64,000 nt of DNA from Eulemur rufifrons (Eukaryota; Chordata; Mammalia; Primates; Lemuridae), in assembly GCF_041146395.1 (NCBI RefSeq), contig NC_091002.1, forward strand, positions 6,318,501 to 6,382,500, given 5' to 3'. Below the pieces are notes generated by a model. The model was given only the letters and a program-made list of their open reading frames with translations, was not told the origin of the DNA and searched no databases. A program made the position numbers and the translations under genes. Shown in pieces: positions 11,546 to 55,214 of the stretch; the stretch's first letter is position 1; each line of letters starts with the position of its first letter.

Positions 11546-12779
11546 TTCTAAGTCAGGGAAGCTGAGATATATCCTTAATTCTTTAGATCAGTTTGAATTT
11601 GGTTTTCTATTACCTGTACCTGAAAGTCCTTGAGTGAACGCAGGGATTGGTGATGTTTTAAACCCTAATTTACACATGTGGGGAACAGCACCCCATCAGC
11701 ATGGCTGACCCAGACTTCTACCGCTCTCCCCTGTCATTCTCCCTCCACTCGCTCTCCTCCTTCCCAAGGTGCTGTCTGGGGTGGTGGGTAATGAGGGGAG
11801 CCTACATACCACCATGGCACCAGCAGGGAGGGGCCTGTGTCACCAGCTGTGGCTGCCCTGCCCTATCTGCTTCTGCTGGTGAAGTGTCCGGGAAAGACCG
11901 TCATCTGTACTCTCAGCACAGCCAGCGTCCGATGTCCCTCTTCTGCTGACTTGGCCCTGGCGGTGGCTCTGGTGACACTGATATCTCCTGAATCTCAGCT
12001 GTATCCTCCCTGTGGACCAGGCCTTGGACTGTCCATCTCACAGCTCCCCTCATGGTCCAGGCAGCACAGAATCCAGGGGCCACAGGAGCTCCCAACCCCA
12101 TCTCGTGCCTGTGGTGCCCATGGAGACTTCGAGGGAGAGAGCAGCTTCAGGCCCTCTCTGCCCAAACACCAAGTGTTAGCCTGGCACCCCTGAAAGCCTC
12201 AGTGCCTATGTATCGTACAGCCTGTGGGGGACTGCATTCCCCTCTCTGGCTTTCTGTCCCTACTTTGGTTTCTGACTCAGAAGGGCCAGAGTCAGTGTCT
12301 TTTGGAGACACTCACACTGCTGCACTCTGGGTTCTGTTCTCCTGCTCTCCCGCTCAGCAACTCTTCCCAGCCCAGAGGAGTTGCCGTCTCCTTCTGGTGA
12401 AGTGAACTACCCATCGCATCTTGTATCCTCTCTACTCAATGGCTTTCTTTATAATGTTAAACTCTGAAAATACAAGGCTTTGAGTCTTTGTACAATAATT
12501 AAGAGAAGCTTCTGAAATTCAAAAATTAACAAAATACTTGCTGATCTCTAGTACCTGACACTTTTCTTGTTTTTGCTGTGTTCTATCACAAGTTTTAGTT
12601 GAAAGCCAGAGCTGAGCACTGACTTCTTCATTCTCAGCTGTAGGTGCACTCCCTCTAAAGTAATAGAGGCCTCAGCCATCTCTAAATAGCAAGAGATGCT
12701 GGGCATGAAATACATTTTGGATGGTCTTTCAAAACTACACCTGTGCTATCAAATACTTTGTTCAATTATAGCTGCCGAT
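11546..12779. other. Unassigned, GC-rich in its left half
   Basis: The stretch 11690-12410 is C/T-rich and GC-rich, with open frames on both strands but no recognisable domain or splice structure. It could be an old repeat or unique intron. Confidence 0.35.
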
Positions 12780-13347
12780 AAGGAGACTTCAGCTTCCAGG
12801 AAGGTGGCATAAACACACTTTCCTTATTCCTCCCACCAGATACAACTAAAACCCTGGGCATTACATAGAAAGCAAATGTAAGAAGATTCTGAAAGGGGAG
12901 CTAATAAGGCAGACTGGCTAGGGACCACGAGACCCAAAGAATTACACAGAGGTGAGTTCCCAGGTTTCTTTTTGTCTAATATGTCACAAATTGGGTGCTG
13001 GAGAAGCCAGTAACCTGAAAATGCCAACAGACACTGATCAAAAACAGAAAATAAAAAAGCCTGCTCTCACTGGCCACAGGACCAGAGGAGGAACAGCCTA
13101 GCAAGACAGAAAACTTCGAGACAATGAGCACACTATTCCAGCCAAGCACCACAGAAAAACTGTGGTTGAGTTTAGCACATTTTGCAAGCAGTTTAGCAAG
13201 AATCCTCCCATTCTTGATACATTGCCAAGATCCTCTTAGCAATTTTCCATCCACTGACCCCCTCACCCTGCCTGTTGGCTGGATTTATCCCCAGCTGCCC
13301 TTGCAATATTTGGAGTTAAGTTCAATCTCTCTCCCCTATTGTAATAG
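12780..13347 (+). mobile_element. Old L1/HAL1-like 5' region
   Basis: The layout 'ttccaggaaggtggcataaa ... caactaaaaccctgggcatt' resembles the 5' leader of old L1M/HAL1 elements. No ORF survives. Tentative. Confidence 0.45.
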
Positions 13348-14041
<694 letters not shown>

Positions 14042-14359
14042 GGCTGGGCATGATAGCTCATGCCTGCAATCCTGGCACTTTGGGAGACTGAGGCAGGAGG
14101 ATAACTTAAGGCTGGGAGTTCGAAACGAGCCTGGGAAATATAGTGAGACCTTATTTCTACAAAAAAATATTTAAAAAAATTAACCAGGGGTGGTGGTGTG
14201 CACCTGTAGTCCTAGCTACTCTGGAGGCTAAGGTGAGAGAATTGCTTGAGCCCAGGAGTTTGAGGTTGCAGTGAGCTATGATGATGCCGCTGTGCTCTAG
14301 CCTGGGTGACAGAGCAAGACTCTGTCTCAAAAAACAAAAGAAAAACCAAAAACCAAAAA
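14042..14359 (+). mobile_element. Alu dimer inserted in L1
   Basis: Complete left and right arms with an A-rich tail. It separates two collinear pieces of the same L1 ORF2. Confidence 0.93.
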
Positions 14360-14970
14360 ATGGTAATGTTATAAATAACTATATGCACATAAATTTCACG
14401 ACTTAGAAAATATGAGCAAATTCCTCAAAAACCACAAACTACCAAAATTCACCCAATATTAAACAGATAATATGAACTCTATAACTATTAAGGAAATTAA
14501 ACTCATAATTTACAAACTCTACAAAGAGAAATCTCTAGGCCCAGATGATTTCATTAGAGGATTCTATCAAATATTTAAAGAAGAATTATTACCAATTCCA
14601 GATAATATCTTCTAGAAAATACAAAAGGAAGAAACACTTCCCAGTTTATTTTATGAAACTAGTATTACCCTGATACGAAAACCAGATAAGACAGATTAAT
14701 ATCTCTCATAAATATACAAACAAAAATACTTGAAAATATTAGCATATAGAATTTGGCAACATATTAAAAAATATAAGATCCAACAATTGCACTCATGGGC
14801 ACTTATCCCAGAGAAATGAAGACTTAAGTTCACACGAAAACCTGTAACAGCTTTATTTGTAATAGTTAAAAACTGGAAACAATCCAGATGTTCTTCAAAA
14901 CTGAATTGCCACTCAGACCTAAGAGCTTCAGGTGATGATAAACTGACTGTGGGGAACTTAATTTTTTTCA
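14360..14970 (+). mobile_element. Old L1 ORF2/3' segment (right part)
   Basis: Continues the preceding L1: 'aaattcctcaaaaaccacaa', 'ctaggcccagatgatttcat', then a jump to 3' sequence 'actggaaacaatccagatgt' near 14870. Internally deleted and decayed. Confidence 0.8.
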
Positions 14971-15639
14971 TAATATCAGACATTATAAATATATTCTTTT
15001 GAAAAACTAATAATTTTTCTCAAAATTATAAAAACCATCTTCTATAAAACATATATTTACTGTTAAAAATATTCCTAAGAACACTCTTTTAACTAAAAGA
15101 ATTCATTCACTGTATTTATCAAAATCTTACCAGGTGTCAGCTATTATGAAAAATGCTAGTTCTTAACATACACAACCTCTAAACAATTAATATTTAAATA
15201 ATATACAAACTACTGGAGGAAATTCCTTTACCTAATAAATACAAGTTGTAAGAGCTAATGCTATATATTTTTCCCTAAAAATGTTTTTCCTCAATATACA
15301 TTAGCTATATTTAGCATTTGATATCTAAGATTTAAATTCCTGATTTTACTCTTTCCTTCAATAATATTTAGTAACTACCTTTCAAATGGTAGACATTGTG
15401 CTCATTTATTGGGACAAAATGTTGAAAACTTTAGGAGCCTATGGTAGAGTGAAGGCAGTCACTAGCAAGGTAATAGTGACAGGACAGGGTCAAGGAAAGA
15501 CTGCTCTGGGAATACAATGAAACTGTAGTAAGTTAAGAATAGGGAAACGGACCAAGAGCACAGGACTCAGAGCCTAGAAACAGATCCATGCATTTATCAA
15601 AATTCAAAAGCGACAGGCATTAAAAATTATTGTAACTTC
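14971..15639. other. Unassigned AT-rich intronic sequence
   Basis: No exon, RNA gene or repeat was confidently recognised. Confidence 0.4.
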
Positions 15640-15813
15640 TTACAATAACAATAGTTATAATCAGATCTCTATCTCACACTTACATAAAAACAAATTCTAT
15701 GGGAATTAAAGACCCAATGTAAAAAACAAAACTTTAAAACTATTAAAAGAGAATTTAAGTATCTTTATAATCCCCAAATAAGAAAGAGTTCCTTAAATAA
15801 GACACAAAAAAAG
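15640..15813 (+). mobile_element. Old L1 ORF2 end (left part)
   Basis: 'tgggaattaaagacccaatg' and 'aactattaaaagagaattta' match the end of L1 ORF2. It is interrupted by the next Alu and resumes at 16116. Confidence 0.75.
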
Positions 15814-16115
15814 GGCTAGGCACAGTGGTTCATGCCTGTATCCTAGCACTTTGGGAGGTTAAGGTGGGAGGATCACTTGAGCTCCGTAGTTCGAGACCAG
15901 CCTGGGCAAGAGTGAGACTCGGTCTCTACAAAAAATAGAAAAATTGGTGGGGCACGGTGACATGAGCCTGTAGTCTCAGCTACTCACGAGGCTGAGGCAG
16001 GAGGATTGCTTGAGCCCAAGAGTTGGAGGTTGCAGTGAGCTATGATGACACCACTGCACTCTAGCCAGGGAGACAGAGTGAGACTCTGTCTCAAAAAAAA
16101 AAAAAAAAAAAAAAA
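15814..16115 (+). mobile_element. Alu dimer inserted in L1
   Basis: Full dimer with a long poly(A) tail. It lacks the lemur-specific insertion. Confidence 0.95.
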
Positions 16116-17083
16116 GCTCAAACCACAAAGAAAAAAATATAAATTTGATGATATTAAAATGAAAAAATATGGAAATCAAAGACATAGCATATAAGAGAAA
16201 ACTAAACAAATAGATTGGAGAAGATATTTATATAATTGAACAAAAGACTAGAATCCATAACATACAAAGAACTTTCACAAATTAACAAGAAAAAGACAAA
16301 CTATTAAATTGAAAATAGGCAAAGGAGATAAACAGGTAAGTCACCGAAAAACTGGAATGACCAATAAACATGAAAATAAACTTGCCCTCATTAGTAATTA
16401 AAGGAATGCAAATTTAACCACAATACAAAACTAATGCATGCTCATCAGACTGGTAAAAATTTTAAAGTCTGTAAATACCAAGTGCAGTGGTCTGTAGGGC
16501 AGTGAGATGTCTCCCACCCTGCAAGTGGGAGTGTGAATTGGTCCACCATCTGGAGGGTGTTTGGTATATCAGGAGAGGTGAACATCAGCATGCCCTAGGG
16601 TCAGGCAATGCTGGTGACATGCTAGGAAAACCCTAGCATGTGTCCAGGAATATTCACCACAGCAGCATTTTTTTTCTCGCAGCATTGTTTTTAATAGTGA
16701 AAAAGTAGAAATAATCTAGTATATTTATATAATGACATACTATATAGCAGTTGAGAGCCAACATAGATGAATCTCAAAACATAGTGTTGAAGAAAAACAG
16801 CAAACTATATAAGGATAAGTACAACATGCTATCATTTATATAAAGTTTAAAACAGCAAAAAAATACCAACTATTAAGGAAGTATTATATATATTTAAGGG
16901 ATTTTAAATATACATATGTATATGCAAGCATTAAAATGGTATGATAAACACTAAGTTTGGGATAGAAAAGGGAACCGAATTGGGAAGAACAGACTTGGGA
17001 AAGGATAAACAGGGGCTTTAAATGTACCCAAGTAACTTTAAGCTTTTAAACTGGATGATGGATACACAGATATTCATTATATT
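16116..17083 (+). mobile_element. Old L1 3' end (right part)
   Basis: Collinear continuation of the L1 at 15640-15813, ending with 'ggatgatggatacacagata'. Confidence 0.85.
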
Positions 17084-17099
17084 AGGTTCCACACCTTTT

Positions 17100-17444
17100 T
17101 TTTTTTTTTTTTTTTTTTTTTTTGAGACAGAGTCTCACTCTGTTGCCCGGGCTAGAGTGAGTGCCGTGGCGTCAGTCTAGCTCACAGCAACCTCAAACTC
17201 CTGGGCTTAAGTGATCCTACTGCCTCAGCCTCCCGAGTAGCTGGGACTACAGACATGCGCCACCATGCCCGGCTAATTTTTTGTATATATATATTTTAGT
17301 TGTCCATATAATTTCTTTCTATTTTTAGTAGAGACGGAGTCTCACTCTTGCTCAGGCTGGTCTCGAACTCCTGACCTCGAGCGATCCACCCGCCTCGGCC
17401 TCCCAGAGTGCTAGGATTACAGGCGTGAGCCACTGCGCCCGGCC
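17100..17444 (-). mobile_element. Lemur-type Alu with 16-bp target-site duplication
   Basis: It carries the lemur-type 'tgtccatataatttc' insertion. The flanks AGGTTCCACACCTTTT at 17084-17099 and 17445-17460 are identical, so it is young. It sits at the tail of the L1. Confidence 0.96.
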
Positions 17445-17460
17445 AGGTTCCACACCTTTT

Positions 17461-18899
17461 TAATAGGAAAAGGGGCATCTCACTGAACTTTGGGGGGGGG
17501 GGCGGCGCAGGAGGATGGGGTAAACAAGGCTCTCTGAGGACATGTCCCCTGAGTGGAAACCAGAGGAACTTACAGGCAGTCAGCAGGAAAATAAGGCTGG
17601 ACTGGAAGAAGAGTACTCAGGGATCTAGGGGCAGAAAAAGTAACTAAACACAGGTAACAAGAGCAATGGCTTCAAGGCAAGGGAAGGCATGAGGGACCAA
17701 GGAATCATAAATGATATCAAAATGTTAATTTGGCTCCAACCCAGCTAGATACTAAAAAGCTAGTACAAACATGCTAATGAAACATTGAACATATAGTTAG
17801 AAAAACAAAGAAAACTAAGGTGAAACAGACTTACTAACAAAGGAATCAAAAGCAAACATCCAACTAAATAATACCTAGATTTTAATACAGCTATAACATT
17901 TTTTAAAAAAAAGTAAATACTAAGCTAGAAGAAAAATCAGAACTTGAGATACTAAAGAATTTGTAAAAATACAATGTGAAAGGTCAGATATTTTGAATTA
18001 CATAATGTTGATAAATTCTGAGCCAGTATCACAAGTGGCATTGAGTGAAATGAGGACACTGACAAAACTGGCCCTGCTGATGTAGAAACTTTAGAAGGGA
18101 CATCAAAGCCATGCATGATAAGGAGGTATTGGATGGTAAGAATGTGGCTCCTGGCAAGTGCAATGAGAACAAAAGTCCTCAACACCTTCCCATGAGAAGG
18201 CTTTTGTAAAAAAAAATATGATAGTTCTAGGAGGGACATACAAAACAAGGATTGACAGGCATGAACCCTAAAATATCTGAGTTGGGGAAAGAAGAGAATT
18301 TAGAAAAACAAAAGACCTCACGATGGACTCATGCCTACAGGGAAGAGCATGATAGTCCTGCATGGGGAGGAGACTTGGCCCATATTGTCAACATGGTAAT
18401 CCTGATGATGGCCCCAAACCTGATGACTTTGAGACACTGAAAGACAATTCAAGAGTAGATCACACATCCAGTTTTACATTCAATAAACACTTAGTGCCTA
18501 CTGCCTTCAAGGTACAGAGACAGGCTTGGGGATACGTCAGTGAAGCATGCAAAAAAGGTTCTTATTCTCATGGAATTTACAATCCAGTGAGGTGAACAGA
18601 AGCACAGTCTGTTACAATACAGTCTAATAAACACCATGATCTGGAAAACACAGGAAGTATCTAGGAGGGACCCCAGACTGAGGTTCTGATAAGGCAAATA
18701 TTGATTAATGAACTATTCCTATGCTAGAAGAACATAAAGAATGCAGAGTTTTAGATGGATTAAAAATTATTAGGTTGGAGTTTCTACTTCTGCTAGGGAT
18801 GTATACAATTGAAAAGAAAGTAGTTCCCACCCTAACAGTGAGAAAAGGCCAGATGATCTATAAAATAATCACTTTTCTTGAGCCCATCACACAGCGAAG
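17461..18899. other. Mixed intronic sequence with L2-like traces
   Basis: A G-run (17491-17500) is followed by sequence resembling old L2-like repeats ('ctgaggacatgtcccctgag') and again at 18470-18600 ('caataaacacttagtgccta'). No exon was found. Confidence 0.4.
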
Positions 18900-19616
18900 T
18901 GTTTAGCAGAGAACTGATCAATGCATGCATATGATAAAACTACCAAAGGCTGGAAAATACCCAAAAATATTACAGAATTATGCCCAATACTCATATAGGG
19001 CCAGGAATAGGGCCTGCTGCCACTAGCCATTCTTGATAAGCTCCTAATCATTGGGATATTAGCTAAAATACTCAGAAGGTCTTTCTTCAGGAGTGAAGAA
19101 TAATTAGCCTTAGATGAAGCACTTCTTTTGACCTGCCTAACAAATCACAAAAGCAAGACCAGAAAGGAACAAAACTGTTTCCAAGTAACTTAACTCATCT
19201 CAGAACAAAGCTCAGAAATACTTATGCGAGTGCAAAAAGATCCATCACCCAACAATGTAAAATCCACAATGTCTGGAATCCAAACAAAGATTACCAGGCA
19301 TACCAAGAAGCAGGAAAATGGACTCATAATGAAAATAATCATCTATTGAAACTAATCCATAATGAACACAGATGTTGAAATTAGCAGACATAATTACTAT
19401 AATTGCTATAATTGCATTCAATAAATTGAAAAAATTAGATATGTAAAAAGTATATGTCCATATAAGGACTGTACATAAATATGTATAGTAATACCCCAAA
19501 GTGAATGATGCCCCCAACTGGAAACAACCTAAATGCTGACCAATAGATGAATTTATAAACAAATTGGGGTACATAGATTCAATGGAATACCACTGAGCAA
19601 TCAAAATAAATGAACT
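18900..19616 (+). mobile_element. Old L1 (5'/ORF1-side then 3' end)
   Basis: 'caatgtctggaatccaaaca' and 'ttaccaggcataccaagaag' match the region before ORF1 in old L1M elements. After 19500 it switches to 3' sequence ('ctggaaacaacctaaatgct'), so it is internally deleted. Confidence 0.75.
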
Positions 19617-19952
<336 letters not shown>

Positions 19953-19966
19953 AAAATAAATGAACT

Positions 19967-20340
19967 ATTGAAACATAGACCAACATGGCTAAATCTCAAA
20001 ATAATATTGCTATTAAAGAAGCCAGACAAAAAGGAGTACATACTGTGTGATTTCATTTATATAATTTTTTAAAAAATGCAAACTAATCTATAGTGACAAA
20101 AAGCAAGTCAGTTCTTGCCTAGGGACATGGGTAAATGTTGGGGGGTGGGAGAGAGAGAGTATAAAGGGACACAGGATACTTTTAGGGATAATGCACAAAA
20201 GGTAGCAATACCTTTCTCTTGGGAGCATGTGAGTGTGAGAAAACTAGCTTTTTGAAAATATTGAAAAACAGTTATAACCTGATTTTTAAAAATATTATTC
20301 CATGTATTTTGTGCACTCTAAGCAAAAAAAAATATAATTC
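19967..20340 (+). mobile_element. L1 3' end, continued after Alu
   Basis: Collinear with the L1 before the Alu: 'aagaagccagacaaaaagga', 'actgtgtgatttcatttata', 'cctagggacatgggtaaatg'. Confidence 0.8.
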
Positions 20341-20835
20341 AAACTCTCTAGCCATTTTATGGTATTATATTATGCAGGTATGCATGTAACCTGCATAGTA
20401 TCTGGTTAAATAATGTCCAGCTGGATTCAAGTTTTATGTATAAAAAAAATGAAAGCACAAAATTTCTATGAGAAAACAGAAGTGAATATTTAAATAATCT
20501 TGGAGCTGAGGAAAGCCTTTATGACATGAAGGCAGAAACAATAAGGGACTTCAGTACAGGGAAAAGTCACCACAGATAGTGGGGAAAGTACTGCCACACA
20601 TTGCTTATGGCAAAGCCAAGGGCTGAAAGCATTTTGGAAGCCAATCTATTATAATAAAAACTATTGAAAGTAAAAATGTAACATCCTTTGACCCATTAAT
20701 TCTATACCTGTAAATCTGTCCCACTAAAATATAAGTACCAGTATAACAGGACATACATATATGGTGCTTATTATAGCTTTATTCTTAGGGGGTAACTGCA
20801 CAGTAATTGGTAGAACATACATTAACAAGAATGAA
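20341..20835. other. Unassigned, perhaps L1-derived
   Basis: A-rich sequence with an L1-like 'aatctgtcccactaaaatat' stretch near 20710. Not clear enough to call. Confidence 0.35.
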
Positions 20836-21150
20836 GGCTGGGTGAGGTGGCTCACGCCTGTGATCCTAGCACTTGGGGAGGTCAAGGAGGGAGGACTGCT
20901 TGAGGCCAGGAGTTCAAGATCAGCCTGGGCAACATAGCGGCAGCCTGTCTTTACAAAACAAACAAACAAACAAATTGCCAGGCATGGTCGTGCACGGCTG
21001 TAGTCCCTAGTTGAGGGAGGCTGAGCCAGGAGGATCGCTTGAGCCCAGGAGTTTGAGGTTGCAGTGAGCTATGATCATGCCATTGCACTCTAGCCCAGAT
21101 GATAGAGTGAGATTCTGTCAAAACAAAACAAAACAAATACAAAAAAAAAA
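20836..21150 (+). mobile_element. Alu dimer, old
   Basis: Both arms present, with (AAAC)n in the middle linker and tail. Flanking AAGAATGAA repeats mark the target-site duplication. Confidence 0.93.
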
Positions 21151-21713
21151 TAAGAATGAAATGGGACTCTGTCAGATGACATATGGGGACTTCCGCAAGC
21201 TATTGCTCAAAGAGAAAAGCAAGAGGCAGAAAAAGAAAATTCTAATTCTGTAAAATAAATAACGACAAAGTCATTACACGTCTCCGTGTATATATGTATG
21301 CATACATATGGGTGGATTTGTATAAGATTTTATCATAGCTCTGGAGGAAAACATGGATATGCACACTCTAGTTTGCTGTCATGGCCTACCATGAGCATTG
21401 GGCAGGGGTGAGATATGTGGGTGAGGGGAGGGAGTGTTTACAATAAAAACAACATATATAACGTGATCCCATTTATGTAAATATGTGCGTGTGTGTGTGT
21501 GTGTGTATGTGTGCACACAGAGATAAAGATGGTCACCAAAATGTTAATGATGGTTATTGCATGGTTATGGAGTTTTGTGTAGCATTTACTTTGTTATTTA
21601 TATTTTTATCTATTTTTTGAATTCTTTAGAATTATCATACATTATTTGTATAATAAAAAAGCCACTTTAAGTATGGCAAACAAGAATATATAGTTTAAAA
21701 ATTAAAGGGCACT
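21151..21713 (+). mobile_element. Old L1 3' UTR with GT microsatellite
   Basis: 'cgtgatcccatttatgtaaa', 'ggtcaccaaaatgttaatga' and a final AATAAAAAAGCC match an old L1M 3' UTR. A (GT)n tract lies at 21487-21515. Confidence 0.7.
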
Positions 21714-21985
21714 GAGCTGGGCACAGTGGCTCACATCTGTAATCCCACCTACTTGGGAGGCTGAGGCAGGAGGATCGCTTCAGGCCAGGAGTTCTAGACC
21801 AGCCTAGGCAACATAGTGAGATCCCCTTCTCTAAAAAAAAGTTTTAATAAATTAGCCAGAGGTGGTGGTATGTGTCTTAGTCACAGCTATTTGGGAGGCT
21901 GAGGCAGAAGGATCACCTGAGCCCAGGAGCTCGAGGCTGCAGTTAGATGGGATGATGCCACTGCACTTCAGCCTGGGTGATTAAC
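21714..21985 (+). mobile_element. Alu dimer, tail-less
   Basis: Both arms are recognisable; it ends 'cagcctgggtgatt' without a poly(A) tail. Confidence 0.88.
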
Positions 21986-22740
<755 letters not shown>

Positions 22741-22820
22741 TATTAAAAGTGAAAACAATATAAATGACCATCAACAGGAAAAGCCATTAAGTGGAGCACA
22801 ATGCAGCTGTTAAAATGATG
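22741..22820 (+). mobile_element. Old L1 3' end (right part)
   Basis: 'aatgaccatcaacaggaaaa' continues the L1 at 21986-22415. Confidence 0.7.
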
Positions 22821-23839
22821 TAGACTTCCAGTTAAAGGTGGTGGCTGAACGCACACATTATGTTACATCTACTCTTTCCAAAAATTTGATCAAAACAACA
22901 GAAAAATAAGTAAAACTAGAGCACCACTAAAAACCTGGGAGGAGTGCTGATTGCATACCAGGGCCATTAGAATTTCTGAAAGAGGATAAAGCACAACAAG
23001 TGATTACGTGAGAAGATAACGGAAAGCAGGAATTTACAAGCCCATTTAGGCAAAAGCAAGGACCTCCATAAAATGTGAGTGTTCCCAGCAGAATTCCTAA
23101 ATAACCTAGATAAGAAGCAGCATGAACTACTAAGAGAAAGCCTACAGCAGATGTGGTTGGTTAAGAAATTAACCCAAGGGCAGTGTGAGGGCAGCACCTG
23201 CTTTCAGACATCGGGTTAGTATTGGTATTGGTATTAGCATTAGTATTAGCCAGATAACCCCCGAAGAGCTCTCTAGAGTGGGTGCAAGGCCCAAGAGACG
23301 ATGGTGACCCAGAGCTGCCCAAATGCACCCATGAGGCCACACTCCTGTACAAACCCACACAGTCCCAACCCAGTTCCCCTCCCAATGGTCACCCGAGGCA
23401 GGCCCAGTAAGTGCCCCTTCTGCCTGTGTGCACTAGATGCACCATATATGCAAATGCCCAGATGAAGGCCTGACCATCCACGGAGGGAACTCATGGGACA
23501 GACAGAAATGTTACCAAGGGGAGGGAAAGACTCACCTTTCCTTATTCCATAAACTCCCACATACTCGTATTTCTTTACCAGGAACATATATTCTTATTTA
23601 TGCACATAATATAATGTATATTTAAACAACTCACATATTTAATTCCTATATTTAAATATAGATTCAGATCAATATTTATTGATGTATAATTATAACCAGA
23701 GATGTTAAAATAAAAAAGCATAATATAAAACAACATGGCTTTATTTTTGTAGAAAAAAATGTATTTTATGAATATATACTTAGCAAAAAGTATAGAAAGA
23801 TAAAGACCAAGAGGTTAACCACAGTGGAATAACAGATGA
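22821..23839 (+). other. Possible old L1/HAL1 5' leader, with hexamer repeat
   Basis: 'gacttccagttaaaggtggt' followed by A-rich then GC-rich sequence resembles an L1M 5' region, but the match is weak. 23212-23251 is an imperfect (TATTGG/TATTAG)n microsatellite. 23580-23839 is AT-rich and unassigned. Confidence 0.35.
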
Positions 23840-24083
23840 CTTTTAGCCTAGCTCACACCAACCTCAAACTCCTGGGCTCAAGCGATCCTCCTGCCTCAGC
23901 CTCCCGAGTAGTTGGGACTACAGGCATGAGCCACCATGCCTGGCTAATTTTTTGTTTCTATTTTTAGTAGAGATGGGGGTCTCACTCTTGCTCAGGCTAG
24001 TCTCGAACTCCTGACCTCAAGCGATCCTCCTGCCTCAGCTACCCAGAGTGCTAGGTTTACAGGCATGAGCCACCGCACCCAGC
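23840..24083 (-). mobile_element. Alu, truncated
   Basis: The Alu is in reverse, starting inside the right arm ('tagcctagctcacaccaacc') and ending 'accgcacccagc'. No poly(T) head, so its 3' end is missing. Confidence 0.9.
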
Positions 24084-24474
24084 ACAAATAGTCTTCAACA
24101 ACAACCAAAAAATGGAGTTGGTCATCACAGCATCAGATATTTCAACATATTTCTGGAAATCAGAAGCCAGCTGTCTAGTACAAATATGAAAAGGAATACA
24201 GGGGGGCAGTTGTGGGTCCCTTCTGCTCTCAGCACCAGAGTATGTAGGTTTCAGGGTGTGAAGAATCCTATCTCACTAACTCAGCACTTCATGAGGGGGG
24301 GAACCTGTCTTGTTCCCCTGTTGTGTTCCCAGAACAAGAGGTGATAAATAAAAGTTCGTGAAATAAATAAGCAGAATAAAACACACTTTATCAGTATGAG
24401 GTCTGCTCTTGGAAACAGCGCACAAATACACGTTGAGGCAAAACTTCAATAGTGAGGCATGGAAATTGGTGTTT
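24084..24474 (+). repeat. Unassigned, then L2 3' end
   Basis: 24280-24385 ('gaacctgtcttgttcccctg ... gataaataaaagttcgtgaa') looks like the 3' end of an L2 element. The remainder is unassigned. Confidence 0.5.
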
Positions 24475-24491
24475 AACAAAGACAATTGTTT

Positions 24492-53282
<28,791 letters not shown>

Positions 53283-53879
53283 CTGAAGAGAAAAGGTTCA
53301 TTTAGTCATTCCAAGAAAAGACAATAATTATCATTTTTCCTGCTTTGACAAGGTTCTTAAGGTTCAAATGCATAATAATAATATTAGCATCCCCTCAGAT
53401 TACAGAGCCAGGCCAAAGTGACTCTCCATCATTCTCAAGAATTTTAAACCTCTGATGAACTGGCCTCAACAAACCCAGGTCCCACATGGCCCATCTCCAT
53501 GGGCATCACGTTAAAGAAGCAGATCTCACAGCCAAAAAGGAGTGGGACTCCAAGCTCACGTGGAATTTGGATCTCCCAAAAGCTTTTTAGCTTGTTAAAA
53601 GCTATCAAAGTCAACACACTAGGCCCCACTTTCCTCTCCCTGTTCCTGCTCCTTTCCCCTGGGATTCCTGTCTGCCGAATCCCCCAACCCAGCCTCTAGC
53701 CAGGCTGTCTTCTCTGGCACTGCATGGTGGTATCAGGAGCCCAGGCCTCCCGGGTAAAAGGAAGAAGAGCAGAAGCTGCCTGAGCACATGTGGGATCCTC
53801 ATCACTGAATGCTGGGGTGGGTGGGCAGTGTGCGTGCAGCAAAGGTGCTTTGGCATCCACTCTGCAGTGAGACACTATG
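53283..53879. other. POLN intron, unassigned
   Basis: No repeat or exon recognised. The upstream POLN exon expected by codon order was searched for and not found. Confidence 0.4.
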
Positions 53880-54010
53880 CCGAGAACACAGGGCCCGGAT
53901 TTAGAACCCACCATGAGCCTGGGAGGCCACTTTCCCCCTTCAGTGTTAGCTTCCTCAACTGCAAACTGGGGGAAAAGATTACTGTAAATATCTGTGAGAT
54001 ACATGTAAAA
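53880..54010 (+). repeat. MIR SINE
   Basis: 'tagcttcctcaactgcaaac' and 'ttactgtaaatatctgtgag' match the MIR core region. Confidence 0.6.
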
Positions 54011-54619
54011 GTTCTTTCTACAAAATAAAACTGATATTTGCTAAACAGAAAAATTTTAGTACCAGAGTACTTTAGACATGGATGTTGGGGCTTATAAATT
54101 AACAGATAACCTAAATCCTAAAGTGATTTCTTTTTAAGTTAATTTTGAATTGTGCCATACAAAAATAAGGCTTTGCCTTTAAATAAAACTATAGTTTTAG
54201 ATCATATCATATTAAATGTTATATTTTCTGGTGGCTTTAAATTATACTATAATAGGCTAAGAAATTTATATTTACCAAAGCAGCCAGTATTATGACTCTT
54301 TCATTTGACATCCACAGGGCTCTTAGATTGGCAGATTTGGAACTCTGAATGAGGAGGCAGTAGTCATCTGGCTGCGGCCATAGGGCAGCAACGTCTGACT
54401 GTATGTAACACTGTCTGACCAATAGGACTGTTTCATTTCCCCTGCCTTTTCAAAGCTCTAATGTTCTAAAATTAAGGGTTTTTATCAACATATATTTTTT
54501 AAAATCCTTGGGTAAAGTCTGGAACTGCTGGAATGCTCTGGGGAGCTGGTCCCTATAAACTCTTGCAACTGACAAGCTAAAGCTGCCAGGACAAATCCCC
54601 ATGCTGGGAGAGAAAAAGC
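54011..54619. other. POLN intron, unassigned
   Basis: No supported feature. Confidence 0.4.
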
Positions 54620-55214
54620 CAGTAGTTGAAAAAGAAATGCCAATAAGATGAGATTTTAAATAAGCTAAGAAAAATTAAGAAAATGATAAAAAGCTATGAA
54701 AACATAAATCAGAATTAGAAACACTTAGAAATTAGGTGACTTAGAAAAAGAAAAATTATACAAAGAAATGACAGAATCCAGGAAAGAAAAAATTTTTTAA
54801 AAATTCAGAAATAAAATAAAAACTAAATGGTAAGACCCAAAAGCAAATAAATATAATGGATAATGCCTTAAGTGAAAAAGAAGATAGAAAAGAGAATATT
54901 TTCAAAAATCAAAAAGAACTGAGATTTAGAATCGATTCTAGATAAAAAGTGACAAATATGATAAAGTGATAAATGTGAAAGATTCAACATACAAAATAGT
55001 TCAAAGAAAAAAATTAAACTAATACTGAACTAAACACTGTAAGTCAAGATGACTTTAAACTACATGTTAATGGACACATGCGTAATCAAGATAGTGTAGT
55101 ACTGACACAGGACAGACATAGAGGTCAATGGAACAGATTGAGAGTCCAGAAATACACTCATACATCAATGGTTGATTGATTTTCAACAAAGGTACTAAGA
55201 ATGAAGTTGGACCC
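54620..55214 (+). mobile_element. Old L1, piece 1 (ORF1-like then ORF2 end)
   Basis: A-rich ORF1-like sequence to about 54960, then ORF2 3' sequence ('cagaaatacactcatacatc', 'ttgattttcaacaaaggtac'). Internally deleted; split by an LTR. Confidence 0.75.

Noticed and set aside
11701..12405. Overlapping 80-120 codon open frames in a GC-rich stretch
   Set aside because: No recognisable domain, no splice signals in register, and frames on both strands overlap; explained by composition.
23212..23251. Short regularly spaced repeat, considered as a CRISPR-like or telomere-like array
   Set aside because: It is a simple imperfect hexamer microsatellite without spacers.
54237..54422. Minus-strand frame reading ...DDYCLLIQSSKSANLR..., considered as an upstream POLN exon
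   Set aside because: It does not match the expected preceding POLN sequence (human '...FFGNDGSWKH') and lacks convincing splice sites.
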